Shown one piece after another: positions 1 to 11,782 of a DNA stretch of 64,000 nt; the stretch's first letter is position 1, and every line of letters begins with the position of its first letter. The position numbers and the translations under genes were made by a program. Below the pieces are notes generated by a model. The model saw only the letters and a list, made by a program, of their open reading frames with translations. It searched no databases and was not told the DNA's origin. Source of the DNA: Apoda limacodes (taxonomy: Eukaryota > Arthropoda > Insecta > Lepidoptera > Limacodidae); assembly GCA_946406115.1 (NCBI GenBank), contig OX291550.1, positions 31,844,722 to 31,908,721 of the forward strand, read 5' to 3'.

Positions 1-1698
1 TCCAAGATGGCCGCTAACGTCCCCGACCACCACCCTGTGCCTCGCCAACCTAGAGTTATACTTAGGACTAATCCTCCTATCACTTACAAAAAATAATGTG
101 CACTATCCAGTGAAGCCTTATACGTCTAGATACCGTGTCCGAAACAACATCAAACAGTGTTGCGAGCCATTTTCCTATCAATGCCTGTGTAAATCAGCTA
201 ATACTACTATCATTTATACATCTGCGTAATTTTGTTTTTTTTGTTACCATCTTTAAAGTAATTACCTCGAATTGGGGAGCTCTTACTTTTATTCGGTACT
301 GCAATTTATTTTCACTTTCGATAACCCCGGTGGTGACACATTATTTTGAGATAGAACGTAAGCCTTTGATACGAAGGTAGAAATCTGTTGACCATGGCCA
401 TGTAATGCATGTTAAAACCTTAATGTATGTGCCAAATATTATATACTGTAGTGCTAAAATATAGATGGGTGTACAAAATAAAATTCGTTCTTCTCTGCCA
501 TGGCATCCGTGCGCGCCGTGTTCGTTATTCATAGGTCCCGCCATGTGAGAACAGCCGTGTTTTGTTGATTAGATTTTTTTTAACATAGAAAGCAAACGCA
601 TCACAGAGCCATTGAAATCTTTTTGTTCTCCAAAAGGAAAGAAACAAAATAGCTGTTCACTATTTTTAAAGGAAATCCACTGTGCTACCTCCTGAGCATG
701 TGCAGCCAGTGCGTTAAATGCGGAGTGTAAGTGCCGCCAAATTTAACATAGAGTGTATTCATTTTTAGTCAACAGATAGATGGAATGCGCGCATAGAGAG
801 CATACGGCACATTCAAAGCGTAAATATTAAAATTACTATATTTCTTTTGCGAAAGCCATATTGCTGATATTGTTAGAGCAGCTCGCAGGAATCAGAGCAC
901 AATGCTATTGTTTAAATTTGTACAATTTTCTCAATTAACATTTACTAGGAATCTTATACTTATCAGTTTTTTAAGTTACAGCGTCATTTAATTACCACCG
1001 GTACTACGGCGTCTATTCTAAAAAGCCCTCTTTTTTTAGTTTTTGCTTTTATATTTTTAGTATTAGTTAGGAAACCCGCATACGTAACACATATTCTGAG
1101 AAAATTTCAGGCTTTTAAAGATTAGCACAATTCAGGTAGGGAAACACTCAGGGAGTTTAATTAATAAACTATAGAGTATTTTAATCTTAATTTACATAGG
1201 AAATATAAAGATTATATATAATATGTTATTTAAAAATAATCAATAAAATTAAAAGATTTAAGTATAACATTTTATCAGTTATCCAAAAGAAAATCAAATA
1301 AACATCGTTACAAGTACATTATATTTGTTTTTCTTAAGACCTAATAAGTCTATCCTTGTAAATGAATAACTTATATACTGATTGTCTCAGAATATTACAA
1401 AACAATACAAATGACACTAAGTGCAGAAAGTGGTTTTAGCGATAACGATTTTACATGAGCATTTAAAATAGCCCACCTCTGACTTCAGCCGGCAAACAGG
1501 GTGTACAACGTTTGCAGCAAACTAAAAAAAGATTTTGCTCGGAAACAAGACAATGCTGCATCTCCTAGGATGAGATTCCAGCTATGACTCCCACAAGGTA
1601 CAAAATAAGCAAGTGAATTAATTCCAAGAATACATTTTTGGACACCACTTTTTACACCACGCAGTTTTGCAGTGTTAATACAAGGAATAAGAATAAAT
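1..1698. other. AT-rich non-coding stretch
   Basis: I see no supportable gene here. Open frames are short, lack recognisable motifs and have AT-driven codon use. A GC-richer patch at about 1-110 could be the end of an unknown repeat. The rest is ordinary AT-rich insect intergenic or intronic sequence. Confidence 0.5.
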
Positions 1699-1839
1699 TG
1701 GTAGTTCCAAAATGTCGTCTTCAGAAGGTACATAGCTCTTTCGCAATACGTATATTTTTCTACAATAAAATTCCAGAACATGTGGTTAATTAAACATTAA
1801 AGCTATGTACCTTCTGAAGACGACATTTTGGAACTACCA
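1699..1839. repeat. Perfect 39-bp inverted repeat with 61-63 nt loop
   Basis: Positions 1699-1737 are the exact reverse complement of 1801-1839, with about 63 nt between them. The right arm reads as the C-terminal codons of a LINE reverse transcriptase in the + direction (VPSEDDILELPFYYK), so part of a LINE end has been copied in inverted orientation. Sequence outside the arms diverges immediately on both sides. A small inverted duplication formed during LINE insertion (as in twin priming) is one explanation (inference). Confidence 0.85.
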
Positions 1840-1893
1840 TTTTATTACAAAGTTGATGAATACATAAATGATAAAAATCCTTGGAAAAATTAG
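1801..1893 (+). pseudogene. LINE ORF2 C-terminal fragment
   Basis: Thirty codons ending in TAG at 1891-1893 read like the extreme C-terminus of a non-LTR retrotransposon polyprotein: a VPSEDD segment followed by a KVDEYINDK segment. There is no start codon and the upstream side is cut by the inverted repeat. It looks like a 5'-truncated LINE insertion, a common form of these elements. The clade cannot be settled from so short a piece. Confidence 0.5.
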
Positions 1894-2299
1894 AACTTAA
1901 TTGATTTGTATTGGGGCATTTGAAATTTTTTTTTTAATTAAAACATTGTATATTATGTTATTACCTAGTGTAAGGCTATATTGTATTTTTATATGATGTA
2001 TAAAAGATTAACTAGTGAGATTATTGTCGTTGCTTCTCGGTAGTAAAGCATTACGAACCTTCCAATCTTCTCCTCTTATATTTTGTTCCTTTACTACACA
2101 CATTGTAACTAGTACAATCGAAGTTTTATTGGAGTTGCTTGAGTGTGTCATGCTCTCTCAATGTGTCTCTGCGGTGGTGGCGTGTGTGTCGGGTCGTCAC
2201 GTTCCCTAAAACATGGTTGAGCGAAGCGATGGCTGATTCATGTGTCATATTCGTGAACGGGTGCCGCCTGTGGAGGCTGGTCTGCTCTTGCAAACTTCT

Positions 2300-2684
2300 T
2301 TGTATTTTTAGTACTTAGTCTTACTTTTTTTTTTGTTCATTAATACAGTAAGACATTGATTATTTCTTAGTGATGAATACATAAACTGTCTTTTGTTTAT
2401 ATTGGATACTTTTTTATGTTGTGATTGTGCTTTATATTTCATGTTTTTTTATGTTTGTAATGGAAAGTATCCTTTTATGATAGGGAGGGCATTTTCCAAT
2501 ATTTTAATTGGACGATGTAAGAGAAAGGGAGAAAAGAAATGCCCTTGCTGAGTTTCTTACCGGTTCTTCTCAGTACAAGGTCTCCCGCCCTGTATACTTA
2601 CAAACCGATGGCGTAGTGACATTCATAAGTGCTCAATTATTGTAGCCTAAACTGAATAAATTATATTGAATTTGAATTTGCAAT
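2300..2684 (+). mobile_element. Probable non-LTR retrotransposon 3' UTR with short tandem tail
   Basis: The GC-richer block at about 2515-2620, with TTTCTTACCGGTTCTTCTC, resembles 3' regions of lepidopteran LINE-type repeats. It ends near 2684 in a GAATTT repeat tail rather than poly(A), a tail type known from CR1/L2-like LINEs. It may be the 3' end of the same element as the ORF fragment at 1801-1893, with other sequence inserted between. There is no coding potential. Confidence 0.45.
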
Positions 2685-2724
2685 GATATACCTAACTGTT
2701 CTAATTCTGTGATTATATAATTAG

Positions 2725-3144
2725 TCATACTCTCAGCTGTGGTTTTTCGACGGCTAAGAAACCAATAAAATGTTCTTCAATTTCAGCTGTATTTGTATTA
2801 AAAAATCTTATAATAATTGAAAGTTGCTCAACACGAGAAACGTCGCGCGTACAATCAAGAATAATCGAGTAATATTTATTATTTATTATTTTTTCAACAA
2901 TTTGAGTCTTGACGTGACTTGCCATTAATTGTATGAGCTCATTTTGAATATTTTTTCGGATATAGTAGTCATTAATCGTCTTATCCTTTACTTGTTTTAG
3001 GTGAAGTCTCAGCACGGGATCAATTTTTGCTATTAACTTTACTAAATCCATAAAGTTGCCGCTTGTCTCATTCGATTCTGAGTCAGATGTTAATTTCTCT
3101 CTATGACCCCTGAAGGCCAAATTGTACCACCTTTTCAAATACAT
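2725..3144 (-). pseudogene. hAT-type transposase fragment (DUF4371 / ZMYM1-like)
   Basis: The 139-residue frame has a RGHREKL motif near residue 15, NFMDLVKLIAKIDPVL, then a long segment with KIINNKYYSIILDCTRDVS and EQLSIIIRF. This order is that of the DUF4371 region of hAT-family transposases and the domesticated zinc-finger MYM-type proteins. The YYSIILDCT segment carries the first acidic residue of the RNase H-like catalytic fold (family knowledge). The C-terminal dimerisation region, the second and third catalytic residues and the N-terminal zinc finger are absent, so it cannot be functional. It is most likely a decayed hAT transposon; a domesticated gene is unlikely because both sides are truncated. 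Confidence 0.75.
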
Positions 3145-3364
3145 GGATGCAAAAAACTTTCACTGTCACTTAAGGATATTAGGTCAATAGTGACCATTGG
3201 CTTTATTACTGATTTGGCACATTTCAGCTCGTCATATAAATTAAGAGTTTTATTTTTCTCACTATCCAGCTGCATTTCAACTGTTTTTCAAGCTCCTGAA
3301 TCTTGTTTAAGGCAATTTCATATTCATGTTGACATTGATCATATGAATTGTAACTTGTACCTAT

Positions 3365-3530
3365 TTATTGTAGTCACATGAAAACTAGCGGAGCACATGA
3401 AAACTAGTGCCAGGACCAATTTGTACCTATTTATTGTAGTCAGGGCGAGCAACTTGGCGACATGAAAACTAGCGTTCGAATCCAAGCGGAGCACATGAAA
3501 ACTAGCACGCGAGCCAAGCGAAGTGCCAAA
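3365..3530. repeat. Short interspersed repeats with CATGAAAACTAG motif and hAT-like CAGGGCG end
   Basis: The motif CATGAAAACTAG occurs four times in about 130 bp, interleaved with GCGGAGCACATGAAAAC and a TTTATTGTAGTCAGGGCG segment. CAGGG is the usual start of hAT terminal inverted repeats. A related inverted copy lies at 13026-13092 (GTGCTCCGCTTCG ... CGCCCTGACTACATTA). These are probably diverged ends of a hAT-type non-autonomous element (inference). Confidence 0.45.
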
Positions 3531-4180
3531 ATCGAATAACGTTTGTAAAAATTGTCAGTGTACGATACGGTTTTTTTACTGAGGCGCACCGACAAATAAA
3601 ATTATTGGGATATTTTAAATATATAATAAAATACGTTTAGACACTATTGGTTTAAAATAAATATGCTTTATCATCGTCAAAGCGCAATAACGCGTACATA
3701 TTTGCTATAAATAAGGTCTGATGATTGGTTCTTCTGGTTAGTTTATATTTGGCTGTATGAAAAACCTTTGCCTTTGTTATAAAAAAAATCAAACCAAAAA
3801 TTGTGAAATTCTTTTATAATTACTCGACATAGTATTTGGATTTTTTAATCAAAAACAATAAAATTAGTACGTCCTCTTCTTGTCCAACAAGAATAACTAT
3901 TACAGTGTTTTCTCATTGTGTTGAAGAATCAATAGTAAGTTTATATTGATTTTTCTTGTGAAAATTTGTTAGTAAATTTAGTGACTTTTTCTTTACAAAA
4001 CTATGATCGACCGCCAAATTTCTGTTTTCAATTATACACATTGGGATACTTTACTATCATTTAAAATTTATTTTAGGCAAAAAATGTAACATAGTCAAAT
4101 TGCAATTTTACCTGCATTCTTATTTGTTTCTCACGTTTACTCTGTGGGTTTCTCTATGGTTTAGTAAACACAAATAATAA
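3531..4180. other. AT-rich stretch without a recognised gene
   Basis: Nothing supportable is seen on either strand. The sequence is AT-rich with short homopolymers and no long open frame. Confidence 0.5.
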
Positions 4181-4184
4181 ATAA

Positions 4185-4265
4185 ATAATCTAAGACCCTA
4201 GCCCGTCCTTAGGGCTGTATGGACTAAGTTCTTTGCCTGCCACATTGGCAAATAAAAACAACAAC
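4185..4265 (+). mobile_element. Possible LINE 3' tail fragment
   Basis: A short GC-richer block (CCTAGCCCGTCCTTAGGGC ... CTGCCACATTGGCAAATA) ends in A-rich sequence. It shares ACATTGGCAAATA with the 3' UTR of the LINE at 4.3-9.5 kb (about 9438-9450). It is probably the tail of a related 5'-truncated LINE just upstream of the large element. Confidence 0.3.
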
Positions 4266-4488
4266 ATAAAATAAAAGCAAAAAAATAGTTTTTCTTAAGA
4301 AAACTGTTTGGATTGTCAAATGTCAGTGATCGCCATAGAACGCGGATTTTGATTTCTCGGCAATTTATTTGTAAATTGAGCTATCTTAGTACATATTTAG
4401 TTGTAATCAATTCATATAGGTATTTGGTAAGTACGTAGTACTATACTTTTTTACTTTGGGTTGTTCGTTGTTCCATTTTTGTGGGACA

Positions 4489-5464
4489 ATGGACAACTCC
4501 ATCCCCCCTGAGCCCCCGGATCCCTCTATTTCACTCAATGTATTAAACGTTGCGCACTCTCCAGGCCTATTCACAGAGACTAATGATAACCCCCGCAAAC
4601 GTGAGAGAACCGACGATGAAAGTAGTGTATCATCCAGTAGAAAAACTATAACCAATCCCGATACAGCTTCCCCGTCAATTCAGACAGTATACACTCACCC
4701 CAGTTTGGTTGTTGGTCCATGGATGAATTCCTAACGGCTTCGGCCAAATCTTAAAGGCTCGCCGTCTGAACCGTAAGGTTCTCACTGATAGTTCTCCTAA
4801 ATGGATACCAACAGGATCAGTAGTTCTTACGTTTCAGGGTCAGGCTCTTCCACCACGTTTGTTCTGTTATAACACATCATTAAAGGTAGAGACATATGTA
4901 TTTCTAACTATTCAATGTAACAATTGTTGCAAATTCGGACACATTAAGATACAGTGCCGTAGTAAACCTCGATGCTACAGATGTGGTAATGAACATGCAG
5001 GTGATAACTGCTCTGTGTCTCCGGATCAAGCAAAATGTATTTTTTGTTCTGGCCAGCATTTTGCCACAAACAAAACATGCCCTGAGTACATTAGGCAAAA
5101 AAATATAAAGCAGAGCATGTCTGAAAATGACATTTCTCATGCAGATGCCTCCTCTCAATTTGCTATAGTTTATAAATCTTATGCTGAAGTCAGTCGCTCC
5201 CCTGCCCTACCTCTAACATTTTCTAGGAATCTTCAAATTAATAATAATAGTCAAATTAGGTTTCCTTCAAACCCCTCCACTCCGACTAACTCTTACAGGA
5301 AAACTATTACAATTAGTCCTAAAACCAAGCCAATCCTTTCCCCAAGCTATGATATACAGGCTCATAACCAAATTGTATGTTCTCCACCCTCTTCCCTTCC
5401 CAATGGTTGCGCTTTGTCCTCTTCGTCTGATATCTCACCAAATGATAACCTCTTGGAAATTTAG
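4489..5464 (+). pseudogene. LINE ORF1 protein (gag-like, zinc knuckles), frameshifted
   Basis: ORF1 of I/Jockey-type LINEs is an RNA-binding chaperone that packages the element RNA. The ATG at 4489 (MDNSIPPEPPDP) is the first in frame after the 5' UTR. The first frame stops at 4732-4734, and the family-like segment PTGSVVLTFQGQALP follows in another frame near 4805-4855. Three zinc-knuckle-like clusters are visible at 4915-5085: CNNCCKFGHIKIQC, CYRCGNEHAGDNC and CIFCSGQHFATNKTC. The remainder to 5464 is Ser/Pro/Asn-rich. ORF2 starts about 100 bp downstream, as expected for a bicistronic LINE RNA. Confidence 0.75.
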
Positions 5465-5566
5465 AGTGATAAATTTCTTATTAAGCCTTATTTCCAGATT
5501 TAATGATAGCTTACCGAACGCACGTTGCCAGTAAAGTAATTCAGATAGCCAATATTGCTCAGTCAA

Positions 5567-8500
5567 ATGGAGCCCACGCGGCTCATACAGTGGAATTGTC
5601 AAAGTGTCAGACACAAAAAAAGTGAACTTATATATTTACTCAATAAATACCGCCCCTCCATTGTCGCCATCTCGGAGTCATGGCTAGTCCCTGGTTCTCG
5701 ATTTCGTGTCCAGGGCTACTCCTGTCTTCGGGACGACAGATCAGATGGTTGGGGTGGCTCTCTCCTTCTAATTCAACATTATACTCCTTTTTCACAAATC
5801 CCTACGTATGAAACGATCATCATGACGCTGTAGCTTTACAAGCCATGGACATTTCATTTCTTACTTTATATATTCCACATCCTCACCCATCGCTGATTCC
5901 TGATCTAAAACAAATTATTTTATCCCTTCCCAAACCTGTCATTATAATGGGTGACTTTAACAGCCATCACCCTTCTTGGGGTTCACACTATTGCGATTCA
6001 TTTGCTCTTCTATGGCTAGACTTGTGTTCTCAATGATGGATCTCCAACTGGTAGAGTTTCTCCCTCCCAAAACCCCAAAAGTGCTGTAGATTTATCGTGT
6101 AGTTCTCCTTGCCTTGCCCTAATTATGAGTTGGTTTGTTTTTCCACAATGTTTAGGGAGTGATCATTTTCCTCTTGTTCTAACCTTACCCCATCGTACTA
6201 CTCCAGTTCAGTCTCCTTCTCCTCTACTCAAGTTTTATTTGAGAAAAGCTGACTGGTGTCTCTTTTCTTCGTCGGTTGATAGCAAAATTTTGGAAACTTT
6301 AAAAACAATGACTATCATCGTTTAACAGCCTACTCACAATTTGTTTCTGCTCTGTCTTCTTCTGCTGAGAAAATTTTTCCCCTTTAAAAATTCAGCAAGG
6401 AAAAAGATATCGTCCCCCCCATGGTGGGATTCTGAAAGTACTGCCCTGATAAGGCAGCGTAAGTTAACAGAATCGGTCTTTTCTCGTAACATGTCCATGG
6501 ATAATTTTTTGAATTTCCAAAAAATTGCTTCCACTGCAAAGAAGATTTTTTCTAAGAAAAAAAAAGATAGCTGGAAGAAATTCTGCGAAAGTTTATCCCC
6601 GAGATCCCCTGTAGCATTAGTATGGAATAATATTAAAAAATTTCGAGGCTCCCTTATTGCAAATGATCCTACCTCTTATGACCCTTCAACATGGGTAGAC
6701 TCCTTCTGTAGCAAATTAGCTCCCCCCTCAGCTCCTAACATAGACAATATCCCTTCTCTTTCTTTTTTCCCAGATATTACCAATTGGTTAGACTCTCCGT
6801 TCTCTTTAGAAGAAATTAATTGTGCCATAAATGGTCTTCGTGACTCCTACCCAGGAGAAGATGGAATCCCATACTCGTTCATCAAAAACCTTTCTTTTAC
6901 AGCCCAAAAACATTTTCTCAAAATCGTTAATCAGATTTTTTCCACTGGTGAGATCCCCACAGCATGGAATAGCCAAATCATTATTCCTATTTTAAAACCC
7001 GGTAAAAACCCCTCTGACCCTAATTCCTATAGACCAATTGCTCTCTCATCTGCATTAGCCAAAATCATGGAACATATGGTCAAGAATAGACTTGAATGGT
7101 TTATGGAAAACAATGGGAGTTTGGCTAAATCACAGTTTGGCTTCAGAAAAGGAAAAGGCACAGTCGACAGTCTTAGTATTCTCACATCAGACATTCGTAT
7201 TGCTCTTTCTAAGAATGAATTCCTAGTTGGAGTTTTTTTGGATATCTCCTCGGCCTATGATAGTGTTCTTTTACCAGTTCTCAAACAAAAATTACTACAG
7301 CTAAATGTCCCAGTAAAAGTCATTCAATTTATTTTAAATTTGCTTATGCAGAGGACCATCCATATTCGCTCTCAGGGATCTCTTCTTCCAGCAAGATATG
7401 TTTGGAAAGGTCTACCACAAGGATCGGTTCTCAGCCCTCTTCTCTATAGCTTATACACATTTGACTTAGAGCAATCTGTCAATTCTTTCTGTCGTATACT
7501 TCAGTATGCAGATGATCTTGCATTATATTTCCCTAGCCAAGACATTTCTTTAGCTCGAACTCGCCTTAATTCAGCAATGAGTTATCTTTCAGATTGGCTT
7601 TCCAATCATGGACTAGAGCTGTCTTCCCCTTAAAGCTCAGTGATAGTGTTCTCTAGACGCAGATCTTCTCCAGATATTGAAATTCTTTATAAAAATCAGG
7701 CTATCCCATTGGTAGAAACAGTAAAATTCCTGGGAGTTTTTCTGGACGGCAGAATGACTGGTATTCCTCATCTAAATTATATCACTCAAAAGTGCGAAAA
7801 GGGGGTTCATGTTCTTCGCGCTTTAGCAGGTGTTTGGTGGGGCAGTCATCCATACACACAAAAATTAATTTATAATGCCATAATTCGTAGTCATTTTGAT
7901 TATGCTTGCTTTACTATAGAACCATGTAATAAATTGGCCTTAGCTAAACTAGACCTGATTCAATATAAATGCCTTAGAATTATTACTGGAGCAATGAAGT
8001 CCACTCCTATTAACTGTCTACAAATAGAATGTGTAGAACCACCTTTGAAATTACGCCGGCAGTTTCTTTGTGATCGATTTATATATAAATTATTTCAATT
8101 TGATTCACATCCTTTATTATTACGATTGCACCAATTAGCTATACAAGTTCAATTCTCCCCTTACTGGCTTCATAAAGATATTCCTCCTATTCTTAAAAGC
8201 TTTTTCAAAATTGCCAATCTTTCATGCCCTCCTACTAAATTTCCCAGATTTCCTCTCTTTTGTACTAATTTCCAAGCTCTGACTTTTCGTCCCAAAGTTA
8301 ATTTGAATCTAGGCATAACTAAGCAAACTTTACAAGCAAACTTATCCTTACAAAGAAAACTGTTTAAAGACTGGCGAGGTTGGTCTCCTCTTTATACTGA
8401 TGCCTCAAAATTGTCGGAAAATGGATGTGTTGGGGCAGCAGTTTGGATACCAAATTTTAATACAATTCTAAATTACAAGTGCCCAGCTGAATGTTCTGTC

Positions 8501-9253
8501 TTTACTGGTGAATCTATTGCTATATTAGAAGCCATAAATTATATTGAATCTCATTCCCTTAATAAATCTTTAATTCTGTCTGATTCATTAAGCTGTCTAC
8601 AGGCAATTCTCGCAAACCAATTCCGTTGTAGATCTCCATTTCCAATTATCTTAAACATAAAAGAAGCCTTATATAAGTGTCTGTGTAAAGATATGGATGT
8701 TGTATTGGCCTGGATACCAGGACATTCTGGGATACAGGGCAATGAAGTTGCTGATTCATGTGCTAGGGATGCCATTGTCTCTAGCTCCTTAGAACATCAT
8801 AAATTATACGCCCATGACCTTCTTACCTTAACAAAACCCCAAATGATAAAATCTTGGGACTCGATGTGGAAAGTTTCCAAAGCACTTAAAGTTAAGCACT
8901 ATGGTAACATTCAACTTGATATCCCATTGAAACCCTGGTTTTTCCGTCATCGTGATACAAATAGAATGTTTACTACAACTATTTGTCGCCTTCGTTTTGG
9001 TCATGCTTGTACTCCGGTTCATTTAGCTAAACTCAGGATCAGGGACTATTCTTTGTGTGAATGTGGCTTGGACGAGGGTACTATGGATCATATATTTTTT
9101 GAATGCCCAAAACTGTCATCATCATTGTATGAATTACTACCCTGTAATATCCCTCGTCCTATTAACCTTAAATGCCTCCTTACTTATGTATATTCACGTA
9201 AAGTCATCAAAATTTTGTCTAAATTCATGTCATTTTATAATATTAGACTTTGA
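5567..9253 (+). pseudogene. LINE ORF2: endonuclease, reverse transcriptase and RNase H, broken
   Basis: The ATG at 5567 begins MEPTRLIQWNCQSVR, a typical APE endonuclease start (catalytic Asn in WNCQS). Then come SESWL (about 5673), GDFNSHHPSW (about 5953) and GSDHFPL (about 6153), all in frames separated by shifts. The reverse transcriptase is open at 6341-7633, with YRPIALSS, the FLDISSAYDS aspartate, GLPQGSVLSPLL and the intact catalytic QYADDLAL at about 7502. One in-frame TAA at 7631-7633 interrupts it, and the frame resumes to 9253. RNase H shows YTDAS, TGESIAILEAI, SDSLSCL and WIPGHSGIQGNEVAD. A late Cys-rich segment (CECG ... HIFFEC) follows. I count about five breaks, so this copy cannot make full ORF2. 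Confidence 0.85.
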
Positions 9254-9639
9254 AATTTATGTATTGTTTTGTATCTATGTTTATGTATTGTTATGATATT
9301 TTTAAATACGTATGTATTCCAATTTTGTTTTTAGTTACCTAGTAGTTTTTGTTTTTGTAGTGTATATAGACTGAGTAATCTCAATATTTACTTCAATAGA
9401 AACCGTTCACCAGCATCTTATTTATTTCGTGTTAACTGACATTGGCAAATAGTTGAGTCTTCTGACTTAATTAAAGCCATAAAAAAAAAAAAAAGTTTTG
9501 CATAGATTTGCTATAATTTTAGTTTTAAAATTTTTTATATACATTAAAAAACTCACTTAAGGTCATTGCATTTTCAACAGTTTTCTTCAATTCCTAAACC
9601 AACGTTCTGAATGCTGCCTCCGGTGGTAGATGTTCCAGA

Positions 9640-9990
9640 GGTGCTGGTCAAGCCTGTGAGTATAAAACGTTTTTAGGGTTCAGTGGGATAGAGTGGCGGA
9701 AAAATCTCAATTTGGTTCTGAATTTATTGAAACTTTTTGGCACCGATTCAGTAAATTTACCTGAATGGTAAATATTTACTTCTCTGCACAAGTTATTTTG
9801 GGTAAAAAAACTTAATTGATAGAGTGGCATCCCTTATATACAAATGAAATAAAAAGTCGGCGGAGAAGAAAAGTATTTGAAAAAAAAATATTCAAAATAA
9901 AAAAGTATATTTTGAAATAAGGGTAATTTTTTACTTCTCTGCAACACAACAATCTTACATGAAAAAAATTGTAATGGACAGAGAAAAATC
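9640..9990. repeat. Degenerate repeat motifs flanking the foldback element
   Basis: The motif TTACTTCTCTGCA occurs at 9776 and 9931, alternating with GATAGAGTGG at about 9683 and 9820, plus GGCACCGATTC at 9740. Related motifs recur at 13440-13570 on the other side of the foldback element, some of them inverted (TGCAGAGAAGTAAATATT at 13553; GCTACTCTATCG at about 13509). No coding potential is seen. The class is unknown. Confidence 0.4.
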
Positions 9991-10098
9991 CCTTTATACA
10001 CAGATGCTATTCAGAAATTGGTGCAAAACGCTAATTTTACCTTAAAAAAAATATTTAACGTAATATTTTACACCATACAAATACACCATTACAAAATA

Positions 10099-10960
10099 GT
10101 CTGGTCAACATGTACCTTTTTGGGTGAAATTTTTGTATAGTCTCCGAAAATTACGATCAAGGTGTCATTCGATTCGGAATATTATGTAGAAAGTTTAAGA
10201 AAAAGTTCCAAAAGGGGCCGATGAAAATTGCAAAAGTTATAAACAATTTAAAAAAAAAAAGTAGGGGTTTGGTTTTTTTTGAATATCTCGAAAACTGTCA
10301 AAGATATTCGAAATTTGAAAAAAGATCTGAAAAGAGGAGAAAATTTCATAAAAAAAAGTCCTGCCTCCCGGAACTGTATCTTTAATATTTATAATTTTTA
10401 CGGTGCCTTGAAAATAACGCTAAAAGCGGGTAGTCTGGCTTCCGCTCGCGATTTGTCATTCGGACACGGTAACAATAAAAATCATTTTAACATATTAAAT
10501 ATGAATATTAAGGAATAAAAAAAATTTAGTACTATTGGGATATATAAATGAACAATAATCCGTAGGCGAAAAATTTTTATCCCCATTTTTCCATTAGTTA
10601 TGCATTAGTTAATTTACTACTTTAACTGAATAGAATGTTAACAGAAAAAAGCTGATTATTATTAAACTACAACCCTAGGATTTTTTTCAATTCGTGGAGT
10701 TATTCTTAAAAGGCATTAAAATAGATCCCCGTTGGAAAAATTTAAAAATGTTAATTTTCCACTTTTTTTATTAACAATCGAAAACATTAAAAAATTAAAA
10801 ACTGCATAAAAGTTATTAAAAAAATTTTGTTTTTCAAATATTTCAAATTTTATGATTTCTAACGGTTAAAAGTTACATGAAAATATTTTTTTAAATTTAT
10901 TACCGCGATTGTTTAAATAATTGTTATAAACAAATTCATTGTTTATAAGATAATCAACAA
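10099..10960 (+). repeat. Left inverted arm of foldback copy 1
   Basis: About 862 bp, matching the reverse complement of 11783-12644 with scattered substitutions and small indels. The terminal 150 bp are the best conserved and are also shared with both ends of the second copy at 21448-23124. Confidence 0.85.
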
Positions 10961-11782
10961 ATTTTTTTTCCTAATCTACTTGTCGATATAAATTATAATT
11001 TTTAAGAAAAAAATTATTCCTTAAAAAAATTTATTTATTGCTATAAAATGCATTTCTTAATTAACAATCGTTTTTTACCACTAAATATAAATATTAAGGA
11101 CCCATTTTTTCTCTTAAAATCATAAATTCTTTTGTTCTTAAATATTCTGGAAAAAAAATTTTTTTTTTTTCATTTTTTATTTGTTTATTTAATAAACAAT
11201 TTGTTATAAACAAATGGATTTTCTTACTTTATTTTTTTTAATTCGTAATTTAATTATAAAAACAGCTATGTATTATTTTTTATGAAAATTATTTTTTTAT
11301 CAATTTTTTATATAACTTTTAATATTTTTATGTCCTAAAATTTGCCTTTTTATCTCGCTCTTTTTCTTTTATAATTGGTATAACTTTTAAACTATTATAT
11401 ATACGACAATTATACTTCAAGTCGTTTTTATTCACTATAAATTAATGAACAATTTAAGCTTTTAACTTCAGCTCTAGCTCTATTATTTATGTTAATTATT
11501 GACAATTGTTTATAAAAAATAAACCGAAAAATTTTTTTTCTTGTTTTTCTATTCCAAAACGTGGTTAAATGTTCATAAATTTATAATTATGAGCCTTTGA
11601 TGACTTGCATTTTACTAATTTGCTGTCATTAAAAATTGATTACAATCGTATTTGCATAGACTTTTCCCGAAAAATTTTAAATCTTTTCCATTATGTTAAT
11701 TACATTTTAACGAGTGTTCTTTTATCAATCTTTCCATACTAAGATTCTTAAAATTACTTTAGAATTTTTTCGGTTTATTTTT

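Larger units (their letters stand above)
4310..9494 (+). mobile_element. Nearly full-length I-clade-like LINE
   Basis: A 5' UTR of roughly 180 bp is followed by ORF1 (zinc-knuckle gag-like), ORF2 (endonuclease, reverse transcriptase, RNase H, C-terminal Cys/His motif), a 3' UTR of about 240 bp and a 14-A tail at 9481-9494. A downstream RNase H domain in a non-LTR element with an APE-type endonuclease is typical of the I group. The 5' boundary is approximate and I could not identify a convincing target-site duplication. Relatively few coding breaks suggest a younger insertion than its neighbours. Confidence 0.8.

Noticed and set aside
10279..10518. 79-codon open frame with an almost identical partner at 12224-12463 on the other strand
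   Set aside because: The two are mirror images within the inverted arms of the foldback element, begin at TTG rather than ATG, and show no protein motif. They are a side effect of the repeat.
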